Shown here piece after piece: positions 1 through 12,564 of a DNA stretch of 64,000 nucleotides (position 1 is its first letter; each line of letters opens with the position of its first letter). The notes below the pieces were generated by a model, which searched no databases, was not told where the DNA came from, and saw only the letters and a program-made list of their open reading frames with translations. The stretch covers positions 58,318,962 to 58,382,961 of the forward strand of contig CM023540.1 of the NCBI GenBank assembly GCA_013350335.1, written 5' to 3'. A program made the translations under genes and the position numbers. Origin of the DNA: Chimonanthus salicifolius. Lineage: Eukaryota > Streptophyta > Magnoliopsida > Laurales > Calycanthaceae.

Positions 1-150
1 TGGATTCAAAATACCTAATTCATCAAATCCTCTCATGGGGTTTACCTTATGCATTTAACTTCAATGAGTGCATCACTCATTCATTCCCTTTGGAGGCCAC
101 AAACACCATCCATCATCCAATTTAACCCACTACAATGGGTTACAATTGGG

Positions 151-596
151 CCATGGGTTCGGCCATACACCATGGCCGAACCCATGGTGTCCTTTCCCAA
201 TTTTCCATCCTTTTAACCCCATTTAAAATTTGTAAAACATTACCATAGGGTATCATTTCATACTTTGGGTCCATCAAAATTACCAACAGTTTCCCATTTA
301 TTTCTCCATAAATCATAACCATTAAATCCTCCATTATCACCATAGGGTTCGGCCATACACCATGGCCGAACCCATGGTTCATAATCCATCACTTTCTATG
401 CCCTCCAATGCCATAAAATCCCTTTACATTTCCATCATAAAAAGCATTTCGAAACATTTCCCACATTCACTCATTTACTACAATTCATTAACTTAACACC
501 CTCATTGCTTTCCATTCTTAAAACCTTAACCAATTACATCAAAGACCAAATCACCCACCATGGGGTTCGGCCATACTACATGGCCGAACCCTATGG
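151..596. repeat. Three copies of the GGGTTCGGCCAT hairpin
   Basis: Copies at 151-187, 340-377 and 558-596. Each has arms GGGTTCGGCCAT and ATGGCCGAACCC around a 3-5 base loop, and the pairing usually extends outward with CCAT...ATGG. The arms are exact reverse complements in the first two copies. The unique sequence between copies is 150-180 bp and is not repeated. Confidence 0.9.
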
Positions 597-1477
597 CCCA
601 TAATTTTATTCCAATTACCCTATTCCATGCTTAATTTCATAATTTACATAATGCACATAACCCATTTATTCATTTTCTTACCCTAACCCTAATTCACCCA
701 TTTAGGGTTTTCTCCATCTTCCACCCTCTCATTTGATGGGTTTAAACTCCATAGCATAAAATTATCTATCCACCATTACATTCATATAAAATAAATTCCA
801 ATTCTTAAACCCTAAATCCAAAATTTCTTGTTTAAGAAATACTCACAATCCGACGTCTCCTCCGATTTCCGCCGCTCCCGTCGGTCTCCTTAGCCTCCTC
901 TCTCCTTCCTCTTGATCTTTGATAGGTCAAGATGCTTGATCCATGGTGGCAACCCCTAACCTTAGGATCGGCCAAGGTAGGGTTCAAAATTGAGAGAGGG
1001 AAAGGGAGGGGTGATGAGAGGGGAGGTGATAACATCAATCTTAGAGTGATCTCCCTCCATTTTCCATTTCTTTCTTCTCTCCTTGAGCTCCTCTCTTTTC
1101 TTTCCTTTATTTTCTTCTTCTTTTCTCCTTCCTAGTGTGGGACGGCAATGGAGTATGAAGAATGGAGAGAAATAAAGAGAGGATAAGAAAATGGGAAAGA
1201 AGTCAAGACTTATCCCCATTTTTTCTTTACATTAAAGACCCCACCAACTCTAAGATATTTAAAAGATCTTTTAATTGCTTTATGGTGGTGGTTATCTAAA
1301 CCACCACCAAGCCCCCAACGTGTTTTATTTTTGAATTTGGGATGAGGTGGGTTTTCACCTCTTGGCCCCACTTTGACCACTTCTTAACCAGCACTTTAAA
1401 TAATTTCATTATTTAATTAATTAGGTAATTACCTTAGGTTAATCTATTTGTAGTTAACCTAACTCCATTACTCCACC

Positions 1478-1553
1478 CATGGTTGACCAAATCAATCATG
1501 GTGGCCGGCCCCACCAATCATTGGCCCACACGCCACCTCACTTGATGAGGTGG
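1478..1553. repeat. Second and third LTR palindrome classes
   Basis: CCATGGTTGACC...ATCATGG at 1478-1502 and CCACCTCA-CTTGA-TGAGGTGG at 1533-1553. The same pair in the same order recurs in the other Tekay-type LTRs (12565-12824, 17375-17466, 35949-36025, 45335-45415, 59694-59965), so these are fixed parts of the LTR rather than chance dyads. Confidence 0.8.
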
Positions 1554-1940
1554 AGGTGGGTCCCACTTGGCCACAACACCTTGATTTAACTCCAAGTAAC
1601 TTAGGTGATTTAAATTCATTGAATTCACTCTAAATGGATCACCATTGGGCCCATGGCCCAATTACATTTCCATCTAGCCCATTTACCTTAGAGCTTAACC
1701 ATCTAGACCCATTGGGTCCCAAATGGGTATTTGACCCAATTTGACCTCCCATGGCCCAATTGGCCATCATTAACCACTTACAAAATTTCAAAATCCACTC
1801 CATGGTCTATTGGGCCATAATTGGGCCTTTGTCCAAATTTTGGTCCATTTACCCTTTATTCCATAAATTTTTCCAATTTTCATCCTTAAAATAAATAATA
1901 TTCCCATTTATATTAATTTTAAAAATTCTGGGCCCTTACA

Positions 1941-4900
1941 CGGCTGGCTCTAGGATTCCCGTGGGTCATGTGTTATGGCTGGAGGTAGTTGTGTCTTTGC
2001 TAAGGGCTTCTTTAGGTCAGACTGGTAAGGTTGACCGTTGAAACTCAGGTGGACCCGATGTACGGTTCTATCTCGATGTATGAGTGAGTTGGGAGCTCGA
2101 CGCCTTGAATAGGGCACATGAGTGTTTCTTTGCTCTTGACCAACGTATTGACTGCTTCCAATGTTTTATTTCCACTTTCTACGATTTTCACTGGTTGTGG
2201 ACTAGATATGTTGATCGTGCGTTTTGACCTTTGGAGTTAGCATTGGAAGTCGGTTTACGAGTCTTGGAGATGTCAGAGTATAACTTTATTTGGGGACGGA
2301 TTTGTTGTTCTCCCATCAGGTTACCTTAGACTATTACTGTAAGCGAGTGATGAGTCAGTTCCTCACGGGGATGCTTTAGTCAAGTAGTTTACAACTCATA
2401 GTCTGGACCTGGAGGAGTTGTACAGTTTGGTGACTAGCTTGGGTTGGAGGAGAGTTCGGGGTTAGCAGATGTTGAGATGCCCCACGTGGTCCGAGGATTC
2501 CCGGATGTCCTTCCGGAAAAGCTCCTGGGATTGTTGTCACGTCGTGAGGTATGTTTTGTTATGGATCTGCTCTCTCGGTATAGCGCTTGTTTCAATTACT
2601 CATTATCAGGTGCTGTCAATAGGAGTATTGGAGCTGAATAGTTAGTTCGGGAGTTGGAGCCTCTTGAATAAAATTGAACCAGCGCCCTCCTTGGAGCGCA
2701 CCGGCCTTGTTGAACAATAAGGGGATGGCTCTATGAGTTTGTACTTTGATTACCGACAGGGATTTTGGAATTGGAGAAACAGCTCAGGGAGTTAGAAATC
2801 CTTAGCTTCATTCGGCCTAGCACTACATCTCGGGGTGCACCGGCGTTGTTTGCTAAGAAGAAAGATGGCTTCATGAGACTGTGGATCGACTATTGGAAAT
2901 TGAGCCAGTTACAATGAAGAATAAGTATTACCCCTGCCAAGGATTGATCATCTGTTTGACCAATTGAGATGATCTAAGTGCTTCACCAAGATAGATCTTT
3001 GTTCGGGTTACCATCAGATGAGAGTGCGGGGGTGTGATAATGAAAATATTGCATTCTATACTCGTTTTGGACTCTTTGAGTTTGAGGTAATGCCGTTTGG
3101 GCTAACTAATGCCCCAACGAAATTCCTGGACCTAATAAAAAAAAGGATATTCAGACTGTGCCTAGACCGGGTGTAGTGGTGTTCATCGACGACATCTTGA
3201 TATGTTCAGCATCAGAGCAGGATCGTGAGCGGCATCTGAGAACCACACTTCATGTCTTGAGGGATCACAAGATTTATGCGAAGTACAAAAGGTGTGAATT
3301 TTGGTTGCCATAGATTCAGTTTCTTGAGCACGTGATGTCAGTTGGCGGTGTGGCCGTGAATCCGACTAAGGTTGAAGCTATTCTGAGTTGGGAGCGACCA
3401 CGGAGTGTGCTTGAAATTCGCAGGTTTTTTTTTGGGTCTTGCGGGGTACTACCGGCAGTTTGTCAAGGGTTTCTCCAAGATAGCCATACCCATGACAAGT
3501 TTGACTTGTGAGAATGTGTTATTCGTTCGGGACAATGCTTGTGAGACAGTCTTCCGGAGGCTGAAGGAGAGTCTGACTTCTGCTTCAATGTGGATTGTGC
3601 CAGGAAGAGGCCACGGCTATGCTGTTTCCTACGATGCTTCAGGGAATGGTTTGAGCTATCTACTAATGTAGGATGGAGAGAGATAATTTATGGTTCGAGA
3701 CATTTTAAGACCCAAGAGCCAAACTATCCTAATTATGACTTGGAGTAGTGATTGTGGTATTGAACTCAAGAAGGAGCTGAACATGAGGCTGAGACGGTGG
3801 ATGGAGTATCTTGGTGACTATGACTTTGTGTTGTCTTACCACCCCGGTAGGACGAACGTAGTTGCAGGCACCTTGAGTCGCATGGCGAGAGGAGCTTTGT
3901 CGAGTGTGATCGGAGTTTTGAGCATCCAGATTTTTGCAGCACAATTGTGCAGCCAAAGTTTTATGATAGAGCTTTGAGAGCTCAGTAGACAGCTAAGAGG
4001 TGCATCGCATTGAGAAATGTTGTGGACAGTGGCAGAGGCCCTTTGCATGGGCTGCGGGACCAAATAGTGGTTTGGTTTTCTAGAGTAAACTGTGTGTACC
4101 TATGTAAGGCAGTGTTACGAGGAACTATTACGACACTTCCATAACTCTAGATTTGTTGTGCGTCCGAGGCATGCAAGGATGTGTCCTAATTTGCTTCAAA
4201 TAGTTCTAGTGGAGAAACATGAAGAGGGCAGTAGCTGAGTTGTGACCTGTTGTTTAACTTGCCAGCAGGTCAAGATAAAGTACTCGAGACCCACTGGTAG
4301 ATTGCATTCTCCTTGAACCCCCAGTGGAGGTGAGGCCACATTACTATGGATTTTTGGTTACTGGTTTGTCGAAGTTACCTCAAGGACATGGTGTAGTATG
4401 GGTTATAGTGGATCGATTGGCTAGGTCGGCCCTTTTCATTGGCAGGAAAACGACGGATTCTTTAGAGACTTTGAGTTGGTGATAGTCGTCAGAGTTCGTC
4501 AAACTGCATGGGGCGCCCATGTCGATTGTTTCAGACTGGGATCTGAGGTTTGTTTCTCGACTTTTGCATAGCTTATTGGAGTTTTGGGCGCACAGTTGTG
4601 TTTAAATGCAGCGTTCCATCCACAGGCAGATAGTCAGTCGGAGTGGACTGTTTAGATCTTAGAGGATATATCTGAACTTATGTTTTGGATCTTGGTAGTA
4701 CTTGGGAGAGTCAATTATACTTGGTTTAGTCCATTTGCAACAACAACTAACAGTCCAATCAAAATGGCTCCGCATGAAGCATTGTATGTCAGGTCGTGCA
4801 GATCACCCCTATGTCGGACTGGAGATCCGTGATACAGTGATGTCAGGACCGAGTATGGTCGAAGAAACTACGAAACGGTGAGGCTGATCAGTTAGAGGTT

Positions 4901-5157
4901 GCTAACTGCCCATATTCGGCAGGATGATTTTGCTGCCGTCGGAAGTGGGACCAGTACAGATTGAGGATTTGAGGTAGCAAAGGCTTTATGGCAAGACTAT
5001 CGGCTTGGTTTTGATGGTTTGGCAGTGCAGGAGTAGAGAGTCTTCTACTTGGGTTTAACGAGGCAACGATGCAGATGCAGTTTCTAGCTTTGTTTGAGAC
5101 TTGAGGTATAAGTTTAGTTTGAATTTCGAGGACGAAATTCCTTAAAGGGGGTAGTGT
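1941..5157 (+). pseudogene. Ty3/gypsy pol remnant (RT, RNase H, integrase)
   Basis: A plus-strand gypsy polyprotein remnant broken by many stops and frameshifts. In order: the linker before RT at about 2444-2641 (FPDVLPEKLLGLLSRREV); RT with GYHQMRVR near 3010 and [10 protein letters not shown] near 3090; the catalytic box as VVFIDDILICS at about 3176-3210, both aspartates kept; the RT-RNase H link [18 protein letters not shown] at 3420-3480; the end of RNase H as LSYHPGRTNVVAG near 3830; an integrase zinc-finger CLTCQQVK near 4255 and core fragments to about 4900. The order and motifs are those of plant chromoviruses such as Tekay. The gag and 5' LTR are missing because the LTR at 1-1940 cuts the element. 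I see no chromodomain in the short stretch before the PPT. It cannot be active. Confidence 0.88.
5140..5157 (+). other. Polypurine tract of the plus-strand gypsy element
   Basis: TTAAAGGGGGTAGTGT just before the LTR start TGTAACGACCC, preceded by TTTCGAGGACGAAATTCC, the typical end of Tekay/Del-type internal regions. It primes plus-strand DNA and fixes both orientation and LTR start. Confidence 0.88.
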
Positions 5158-7543
5158 TGTAACGACCCGACCCGATATTTCAGGGTCTTTGAGAGTTTTG
5201 TGGATCTTCCAGTTGTTTTTGGTGTTTTGGTGGTAGTGGGGATTGTGTACGCTCAGTGGCGGGCCCCAGTTACCCGGTTTCAAGATCGGAGGCTCAAAGG
5301 GCATTTTGGTAATTTTGGTTTATTATTTATTTATTCATGCAAAAATATTGGAAAGTCACACTTTGAGTATTATCTTAAAAATTATTTTATAAATATTGTG
5401 TCTTCCTCAAAAAAAAAAAAAAAAAAGCTCAAAACCTAAAACCTATCTCTGTCTTATATAAATTCTATTTCTTCATTCCTTCCCCTCTTCTCTTCTTCTT
5501 CTTCCCGCTCCTTTCCCTAACCCTAAAACCCATCCTTGATGCCGCTGTCGCTCCCCATATGCCTCTCTCTCGGCCTTCTTCCATTCTCTATTCTTCTTCT
5601 TCTTCTTTTCCTTTCTTTTCTCTCCCCCTTCATTTCATTGTTTCGGCCACCGCCCCCTCCCTCAAACCCTAATCCTCCACCTCCGCCACTCCTTCTCTTT
5701 CTCGATTTTCCTCCTCCTTCCTTCTTTTCCCCTTTTCAAAACTAAAACCCTAGTCGTAACCCTCCTTCAAACCCCAACCCGCCGCCGCCACCACTCCATT
5801 TCTTTATCGGTTTTCCTCCTCCCTTCTTCTTTTCCCCCTTTTCGAAACTAAAACCTTAATCGCCTAACCTTAAGCCAGTCACTGCCACCCTTCTATCTTC
5901 TCCTCCTTGGTCGCTGCCACCTTCCCTTGGTTGGACCCAAGTGTTTTCTCTCCCTTCTTCTTCTTCCCCTTTTTTTGTTGAGCTGCTGAGTTGACTCGTA
6001 ATGAGTTGACACTGTGAGTTCGGTTTTGCACCCTTGCAACCCAGACCTGGCCCAACATGCCCAACTCGAACCCAACAACCTCCTCGGCCCAGCTCATTTC
6101 AATCCCAACTTGTGCAGGCCCAGTTCGTGTAAGCCCAACCCAACAGACCCAGTCCGACCTGGCTATACTCTTGGCCCAACAACCCAGCCCGGCCCACTTT
6201 AGGCCTGGCCCAGGCCCATTTTATGGCTCGTTTTGGGATCGCTTCTGGAGTGTTTCTAGTCTGTTCTGGATCCTTTTCAGATTGTTTTCAACTCTTTCCA
6301 GCTCGTTTGTAGGCTCGTCCACAAGAGCGTTTCCAGCCCGTTTCCAACCTGATTTGTGGGATCGTCCCAGGTCTCAGGGCCATCCTAGTTTTGCTGACCC
6401 GTCCCAGTTCCTTAGGCCTGGTAACCCGTACATCGCATCCTTCAACCTGTTTTCATCGCTTTGGATTTCGAAAAACGCACACGGTGAGGGGACTTATCAC
6501 TGTTTTAGCATGCATTCGCATCTATTTAACCCTTAACCTTGGACATGGAGTGACTCGAATGGGGACATCATTTATTAAGCCACTCGATAATGGAACTGTT
6601 GAATGAATCTGTGGCAAGGGATCCATTCGGGTGCACTCATGTCAACTATATGCGATTAAATGGAAAATTTTGATCAGACTAATGGATATTGAACATGATG
6701 CTTGAAACTTATTGATAACATGTGTATTTAACTATAACATGTGAATGAATTTATGATGAGAATAAGACATACGTTGGATGTTGAACATGATGTTAGGGAC
6801 TTAATAATAACGTGTTGAGGTGCAGGTTTCCCCGTTGCATTCCGGAGGTTGAGATGCCTTCCCTTGAGATTGGCTTCCCCGTTATGCTCCGGCGATCGAG
6901 ACCCCCATAGGGAGATGCGGGTTTCCCGGTTGCATTCCGGCAGTTGAGGCAGTTGTGTATTATGATGTGTCCCATTTGTATTGGTAGGGAGACCGGAGTT
7001 GGAGGAGGATAGTTCTGCGTTATGGGGATGACGTTTTAGATTAGTCGGCGGGACCACTGATTAGTTGTATATTTGAGCAATCTTGTATGTAGATATTCAT
7101 TTTATTACGATGTCCATTATTGCTCATACATGTGATATATGTTGTCGCTGACGTGTGATATGATTATTTCCTTCACTGGGCTGGTTAGCTCACCCCTTAC
7201 CTTTCAGGTACCCAGATTGTAGAGGGCCCAAGCGGGCCCATTGATGAGGTACCTAGAGAGGAGTAACATTAGTTAAATATCCCATATTATGCTTATGCTT
7301 TGTTTTTACACTCTTGTTTGTATGGACTCATTATCACATGTTTTGTTTGGGTGATTGTATAACCATATTGAACGGTCGGTGGTTATTTGTTATGCTCATT
7401 ATTATGTTGGTTTTGTCCTTTATCAAATTATTGAGTGGGAGATAGTTACCTGTTTAAAAAAAAAAAATGCCTGATATCCTTTCTTTGGTTATATTTTGAA
7501 ACCTTTTGGAGATAACGCTCCCGTATCGAGACGGGGCATTACA
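5158..7543 (+). mobile_element. 3' LTR of the plus-strand gypsy element
   Basis: A 2386-bp LTR starting TGTAACGACCCGACCCG right after the PPT and ending ACGGGGCATTACA. The following TATTC (7544-7548) fits an interrupted copia LTR, where other copies in the window read GACCTATTCACCCCC. Inside: an A-run at 5409-5426, a TATA box at 5455, then a CT-rich block (5470-5960) that gives proline/serine-rich chance frames, and a GGCCCA-rich part at 6040-6210. It lacks the GGGTTCGGCCAT hairpins, so it is a different subfamily from the other TGTAA...TTACA LTRs here. No gene is seen. Confidence 0.88.
5455..5462 (+). promoter_or_regulatory. Probable LTR TATA box
   Basis: TATATAAA about 300 bp into the LTR, followed by a CT-rich leader as is common downstream of plant LTR transcription starts. 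Inferred from position and sequence only. Confidence 0.5.
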
Positions 7544-7600
7544 TATTCAGCCCCCTCTCTAGGGTCAATAGTGTTGTTCTAGCTCCCAAGGTAACTTTCA
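7544..7600 (+). mobile_element. 3' tail of the copia I 5' LTR
   Basis: CCCCCTCTCTAGGGTCAATAGTGTTGTTC matches the last 60 bp of the copia LTRs ending at 49690 and 55862. The rest of this LTR was displaced when the gypsy element ending at 7543 inserted; TATTC at 7544 is then the right TSD copy. The LTR ends with CA at 7600. Confidence 0.75.
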
Positions 7601-7601
7601 A

Positions 7602-7615
7602 TTGTTATTAGAGCC
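7602..7615 (+). other. Primer-binding site of copia I
   Basis: TTGTTATTAGAGCC, two changes from TTGGTATCAGAGCC, the complement of the 3' end of initiator tRNA-Met. It sits 1 base after the LTR end, as expected for the start of reverse transcription. Confidence 0.7.
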
Positions 7616-7667
7616 TAGTGTTCCTTACAAGGATTTAACCATCCGAGTAGATCCAAGCTAGAACACC

Positions 7668-9116
7668 ATGGGAGACAGTCATACAATATCCAAACCTCCT
7701 TATCTCAATGGAACAAACTATGCCTCATGGAAGGCTAAAATGAGAAGTTTTTTTGTTTCCATAGATTCATCGGTATGGGATATTGTAAAAACTGGATGGC
7801 AGGAATCCATGGAAGAAAAGATGATAGGAACCACATCAACCGTGTTGATGATGCCCAAACCTTATAGTTCTTGGTCCCTTGTCGAGAAAGCTGCTCAGAC
7901 AGCTGATGGCAAAGCCATGAATGCCCTTAACTGTGTAGTTTTTTTATAATGAGCACAGGCGGATCATGACCTGTAAAGCTGCAAAGGAAGCATTGGAAGT
8001 TCTTGAGAGAACCCATGTGGGCACCTCAATAGTCAAAAGGTCCAAACTTCAGATCCTCTAGAATCAGTTTGATACTCTTAAGATGAGGGAGGATGAAGTC
8101 TTCTTGGATTTTTATTCCAAGGTTAGCGACATTGTAAATCAAATGTATGCTCTAAGAGAAGGGATACCAAGGACAAGGTATGTACCAAAATTGTCCGAAA
8201 TCTAGCTGAAAGATTCAAGCCCAAGGTTGTGGCTATGGAGGACAACAGAGATGTGTCCTTAATGAATATTGATGATTTTGTTGGTTCATTACAAACCTAT
8301 GAATTACATTTTGAACCACCAAAGGATAAATCCATTGCCTTAAAATCTCCCCTAAAACAAAAGAAGACTAAAAAAAATTCATCAAATGATGAAATGGCAA
8401 TGCTTGCCAAGAAGTTTTAGAAAAAATTTGTTAAAAGAAACAACTTGAGAAGAACGGGTAAAGGTGAAACAAATAAAAACTACCTAAGAAGGCAAGAAGA
8501 AAAGAGAGGGAAAGGGAAGGAGAGAGAAGTGGCTAAGGAGCAAACCTGTTTCAATTGTGGGGGGAGAGGACACTACATGAACGAATGTCCCCCAGATAAA
8601 ATAAAGAAGGATATGAATGTGGGTGTGACCTATGTGGAAACTTTTGAATCAGAGAGTAATTCAGATGAAGAGACCAAACGAAAGGTTGATGTATCAAAAG
8701 GTCTCATAGCCTCGATCATATGTGATCAAGAAAATCCCAAAATTGTGATGGAGGATGAGAGTGAAGAAGATGAAAATCTTCAAGCCTCCTACAGTGCCTT
8801 ATTCCTTGAGAGTGAGAGGTTAGCTTAAAAACTCAACTAAGTTAAAAATGAAAAACTAAACCTCTCTAGTCAAGTGAAAGAATTAAAAACTTAAAAATCT
8901 CTTCTAACCTCTAAGTTGGAACTGTCCAATGCTGAAAATATAAAACTTAGTGATAAAATACTTCAAGAAGAGATAATTATTCATTGCAAGGATATCGAGA
9001 ATCTATGGCATCACAATAAACTTCTTGAAGAAGATGTTAAAAAATTGTCTTTGAAAGTTAGGGAACTAACACTTCATAAAGAAAAATTCCAAGATAAGTT
9101 TACCCATGGAGAATAA
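7668..9116 (+). pseudogene. Copia gag (UBN2/DUF4219-type) remnant
   Basis: Starts at the ATG at 7668, about 50 bp after the PBS. The N-terminus (PPYLNGTNYASWKAKMRSFF) is the typical copia gag opening. After a stop near 7949 the same protein goes on in broken frames: a capsid-like stretch at about 7960-8230 (AKEALEVLERTHVGTSIVKR, then DFYSKVSDIVNQMY), a lysine-rich linker, and a full CCHC zinc knuckle (C-X2-C-X4-H-X4-C) at 8547-8588. An acidic stretch at 8640-8820 and a coiled-coil-like part at 8916-9116 follow. Gag forms the virus-like particle and the knuckle binds RNA. At least three stops or shifts make it non-functional. The long acidic/coiled C-terminal part is more like SIRE gag than the short gag of most copia elements. 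Confidence 0.85.
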
Positions 9117-10351
9117 AGGCTTAAAAGACTCATTGGGGTGGGTAAACAATATAGTGATAGGTCTGTTCTTGGTGCCTCAGCCACCAAAGAACATATACAT
9201 CAGAGAGTGTTTAGAAATACAAATATCTCTCGCCCTTTAATGGGTAAGAGCAATTTATGCCACAAGGATGAGCATTTCAAAAGAAATTGATGTCACTTGA
9301 AAGGATACTTGGAAAGGAAAGCACAAAGGTACAATGAAGTAAAACATATACCTAAAAGACATCCACAAACACCTTACTTTATAAGAAATCTAAGGAAGGT
9401 GCACATAAGGCACGACTCTTTGTAAAGACAGATAAATCATGTCTTAAAAGAGTTGATGGATCCCAAGGTTGGTCATCAAAGGTACGATCATAGGGGTGTG
9501 TATGCAACACCAAATGCCACAATCTTTGTACCTAGGAGATAGACCACTAATCATGTTTTGTTTTGGTTTAAGGTTCACTTACATATCTTAGACCACTACA
9601 AATGGACTCACAAGAGACCATGTGAGTTCACATAATAGAAAAGTGTTGTGACATGAAGAGAGAAAAATTGGCTAAGTACAAGTCTAGAATGTACTCTTCC
9701 TGGCTATAGTATATATTCTACTTGGAAAGTCTACATTCCATTCAAAGTATTTTGAATTGTATGTGTTTTGGAATGTGAATTTTGATTTTGTGCATGCTTA
9801 ATGACTCGATGAATTATATTTGACATATCTATGCATCGGAATAAATCTATGAATGCCACGCTTAGAGTAAGACTTCATCAAGTTGCACATATCAAGGATA
9901 ATTGCTCTTCAATCTGAACCTCTCGGTGTAATCGACATGTCGGTGAATTAAGACTGGTCGGTGTGACAGACATGTCTGTACTATGCTAAATCGAGCACTG
10001 TTGAAAAGGGGGGAATTATCGAAAAGGTCTACCTGTGGATGGAGAAGACATGTCGGTGAGACAGAAAGTTTGAATTAAAATTGACCTTTTTTGCGAAAGC
10101 GACAATTCACTAGAATCTGTCTTCCCCTCTTCCGCGAAGGTTTAGAGGTCCCTCCTTCTCCTCCCATGCCCTAGACTAGTCGATAGGATCTCTCGGAGTG
10201 ATTCTGTGCCGTAAACCATAAGGCTTTTGCTTCTTGCGTCCCTAGAAGCCAGAAAATCACCGTTTCTGTGATTCTCCTAAATCCGGTTAGGCTCAGTCTT
10301 CACTTTATCCACTTTCGAACTACTGGTTGAGGATCTCCTGTAGGAAAAGCC
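9117..10351 (+). other. Degenerate copia interior without recognisable pol
   Basis: A broken second Cys/His-rich stretch lies near 9255-9290. Beyond that I see no pol domain. From about 9990 to 10290 the sequence matches copia element II (about 52040-52260), including a shared leader, CCCATGCCCTAGACTAGTCG at 10166 against CCTATGCCCTAGATCAATCG. This leader (GCCCTAG, CATAAGGCTTTTGC) looks like a plant 5' UTR and precedes the second reading frame in both elements. Confidence 0.55.
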
Positions 10352-11919
10352 ATGCCTAGAAAGATGGCAGGTCAGACACGTCCTAAGCCCTCTGTAGAAC
10401 GAAGAGAATCCAGTCGTGCTAGTCGATGGCCTAAACGACCAAAAGGTCAGCCTCTCAGTCTTGCCCTGTAACGCCCCGCCCTTTTTCACTAGCCGAAAAA
10501 TCAGAGTCTATTTTTTTTTTTAAATGGAGAGTGAGAGAGAGCGGGAACGTCACGACGCGAGTTAAGTCTGAGCTTCTAAAGCCCTGCCCTTAACTAGCCA
10601 ATCATACGTGTGCATGGATTATGTCCACGAGAACGGTTTACACGCATAAGGTTATACATGCGGAATAATTCATAGATGCGGAATTATAATAGAATAACTA
10701 TCCTATTCCATTTTAGATAGCAAGCAAGTCCATCATTTAATAATAAATACCTTAAGTTAAAATATCCAAAATTAACAATCCAAACCATAGCAAATAATCT
10801 AAGTTATTACAGACCCAAATACTAGCTACTCAAATTACATGTCCATAATGTAAACTTAAATAAAATAGATCTAGCTCATCCAAGCTCCTAAGCTTGGCTC
10901 CGATCGCGTCCTTCGTTTCATCCATTTCCTGTGTCATCATCTAAGGTAGAAGTAGGGTGTTAGACAACGCGCCCAATAGGTACTCCGAGTAGGGTCAACA
11001 CATGGATTAGTATAAACAAAATCACATAGATATAATACTATCAAAACCATGCAAGTAAATGCCATGCCATGGGTGTCATATGCCATGAGTCCCACCCATC
11101 ATCCATATCACAATCACATAGTATTTCTCTTAATGGAAAATCCTCATCAAGGTATTGTCATGACTCCCAGCGAATGCCTTATCAAATTCCCCGAACGGAG
11201 CGCGGACTCCGGTTACATGTCAAACACAGTATATCCCCACGAATACCTTATTGGTCGCCCCAACGGAGCGTGGACTTCGGTTACAAATTCATAGGAACCA
11301 GGGTGGATTCCTCCCCATGATTGCCTTATCGATCCAACCGAATGGAGCGTGGACTCTAGTTACAAATCCATTGGAATTAGTGTGGGTTCCTCCACACGAT
11401 TATTTATCGGAAAACCGAATGGAGCGTGGACTCCCCTCATTTGATCCCTCCCATGCCATGCATGAGATGTAAATGCCAACATGCTACTAATAAACATCAT
11501 AGCATTAAAATTCCATAATTGAAGCATATCAGTTGATACCAAAATAAATCATCAAAACATGTAGTAAAATCATCACATATACATATTCCATGGTTTTCAA
11601 TAAGGTAGAAATCATACCAACATCCAAATATCAGGTCCTTGTGTTTCCGTCAAAAAATCGATCACCGATCGCGTCAAGCCGATCGTACACCATTTGTGAA
11701 ATCCCATTACCTTATTGCATTTAACATATATGCATACATCAATTTGTAATCCATTTAATTCCATAAAATAACCAACTTAATTATTCCAATTGATTTAAAC
11801 CATTCGCTTCATCCTTCCAATTTAACTTAACCATTTGGAAAATCATATAAATATTTCATTTTTAAAATCAGCCGGTTACCTGCTGTCCACTACCCACTGT
11901 CCACTGTTCACCAAAATTC

Positions 11920-12137
11920 ACTTGTGGGGTTCGGCCAGACAACATGGCCGAACCTCACTCTTTGTTTTTGACCCCCTTTTTAACCCTTGTTTTATTTTAT
12001 ACAAAATGGGTCCAACACCATCCATTCTTTGATTACCCAATCTACTAACATAAGTTAATCATTTTACATTAATAAAAGTCCTAAGTCCATAAAACATTCT
12101 CCATGGGGTTCGGCCATACAACATGGCCGAACCCATG
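11920..12137. repeat. Two GGGTTCGGCCAT hairpins in LTR B
   Basis: At about 11922-11955 (loop AGACAAC, outer bases GTG...CAC) and 12101-12137 (outer CCATGG on both sides). The outer pairing differs between copies but stays complementary inside each one. Confidence 0.88.
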
Positions 12138-12564
12138 GTCCTTTATTTTCACCATGTTCTCATTTTATGTAATAGCCCGGATTTTTAAATCAATATATAT
12201 GTTGGCTATTATTCATTTTAATGATAGAAATTAGGAAATTAGATGGAATAGATGTTAAATGGATCAAAATATGGGCAATGGCCCAAGTATAGTCCAATGG
12301 GCCATGGATTGGAATGAATTCACTTAATGGGGTCAATGTGGATTAATTGGGCCAAGGATGGTCAATTGAGCCCAATACCCAGTTGGGACCTAATGGGTCA
12401 AGATGATTTAAGCTTTAAGGTAAATGGGTAGGAGGTAAATGTAATTGGGCCATGGGCCCAATGGTGATCCAATTAGTTGGAATAGATTGAAATGGAATTA
12501 ATTAAATCACCTAAGTTAGTTATGAATGAATCAAGATGGCATAACCAAGTGGGGCCCACCTCCA

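Larger units (their letters stand above)
1..1940 (-). mobile_element. Partial Tekay-type LTR, cut by the window start
   Basis: This is the 5' part (in element orientation) of a long LTR lying on the minus strand. Its last bases, GGGCCCTTACA at 1930-1940, read as TGTAAGGGCCC on the minus strand, the same start as the LTR at 35582. The minus-strand sequence after that start aligns well with 35582 onward (TTATTTATTTTAA.GATGAAAATTGG and the long run of GGGCC/ATGGGTC motifs). Only about half of an LTR of 3.4-4.0 kb is in the window. It contains no gene, although its 5' UTR-like CT-rich block at about 840-1140 yields short chance reading frames. It interrupts the gypsy pol that resumes at 1941, so it is younger than that element. 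The 5 bases after it (CGGCT) should be one TSD copy; the partner lies outside the window. Whether it is a solo LTR cannot be seen. Confidence 0.85.

Noticed and set aside
151..596. CRISPR-like pattern of palindromic repeats with unique spacers
   Set aside because: Spacing is irregular (100-380 bp), the repeats are inside plant LTRs, and there are no cas-type genes.
672..712. CCCTAACCCTAA-like telomere motif
   Set aside because: Only one and a half units (CCCTAACCCTAA at about 681) in an LTR; plant telomere arrays are TTTAGGG in many copies.
6057..6536. 159-codon Pro/Ser-rich frame
   Set aside because: Lies in the GGCCCA-rich part of a gypsy LTR; composition-driven, overlapped by other frames, no domain.
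11049..11472. Overlapping repetitive-peptide frames (NGAW / ERGLRL type)
   Set aside because: Translations of the GGAGCGTGGACTC tandem units in LTR B; equally open in three frames and also at 43151, 57129 and 63442.
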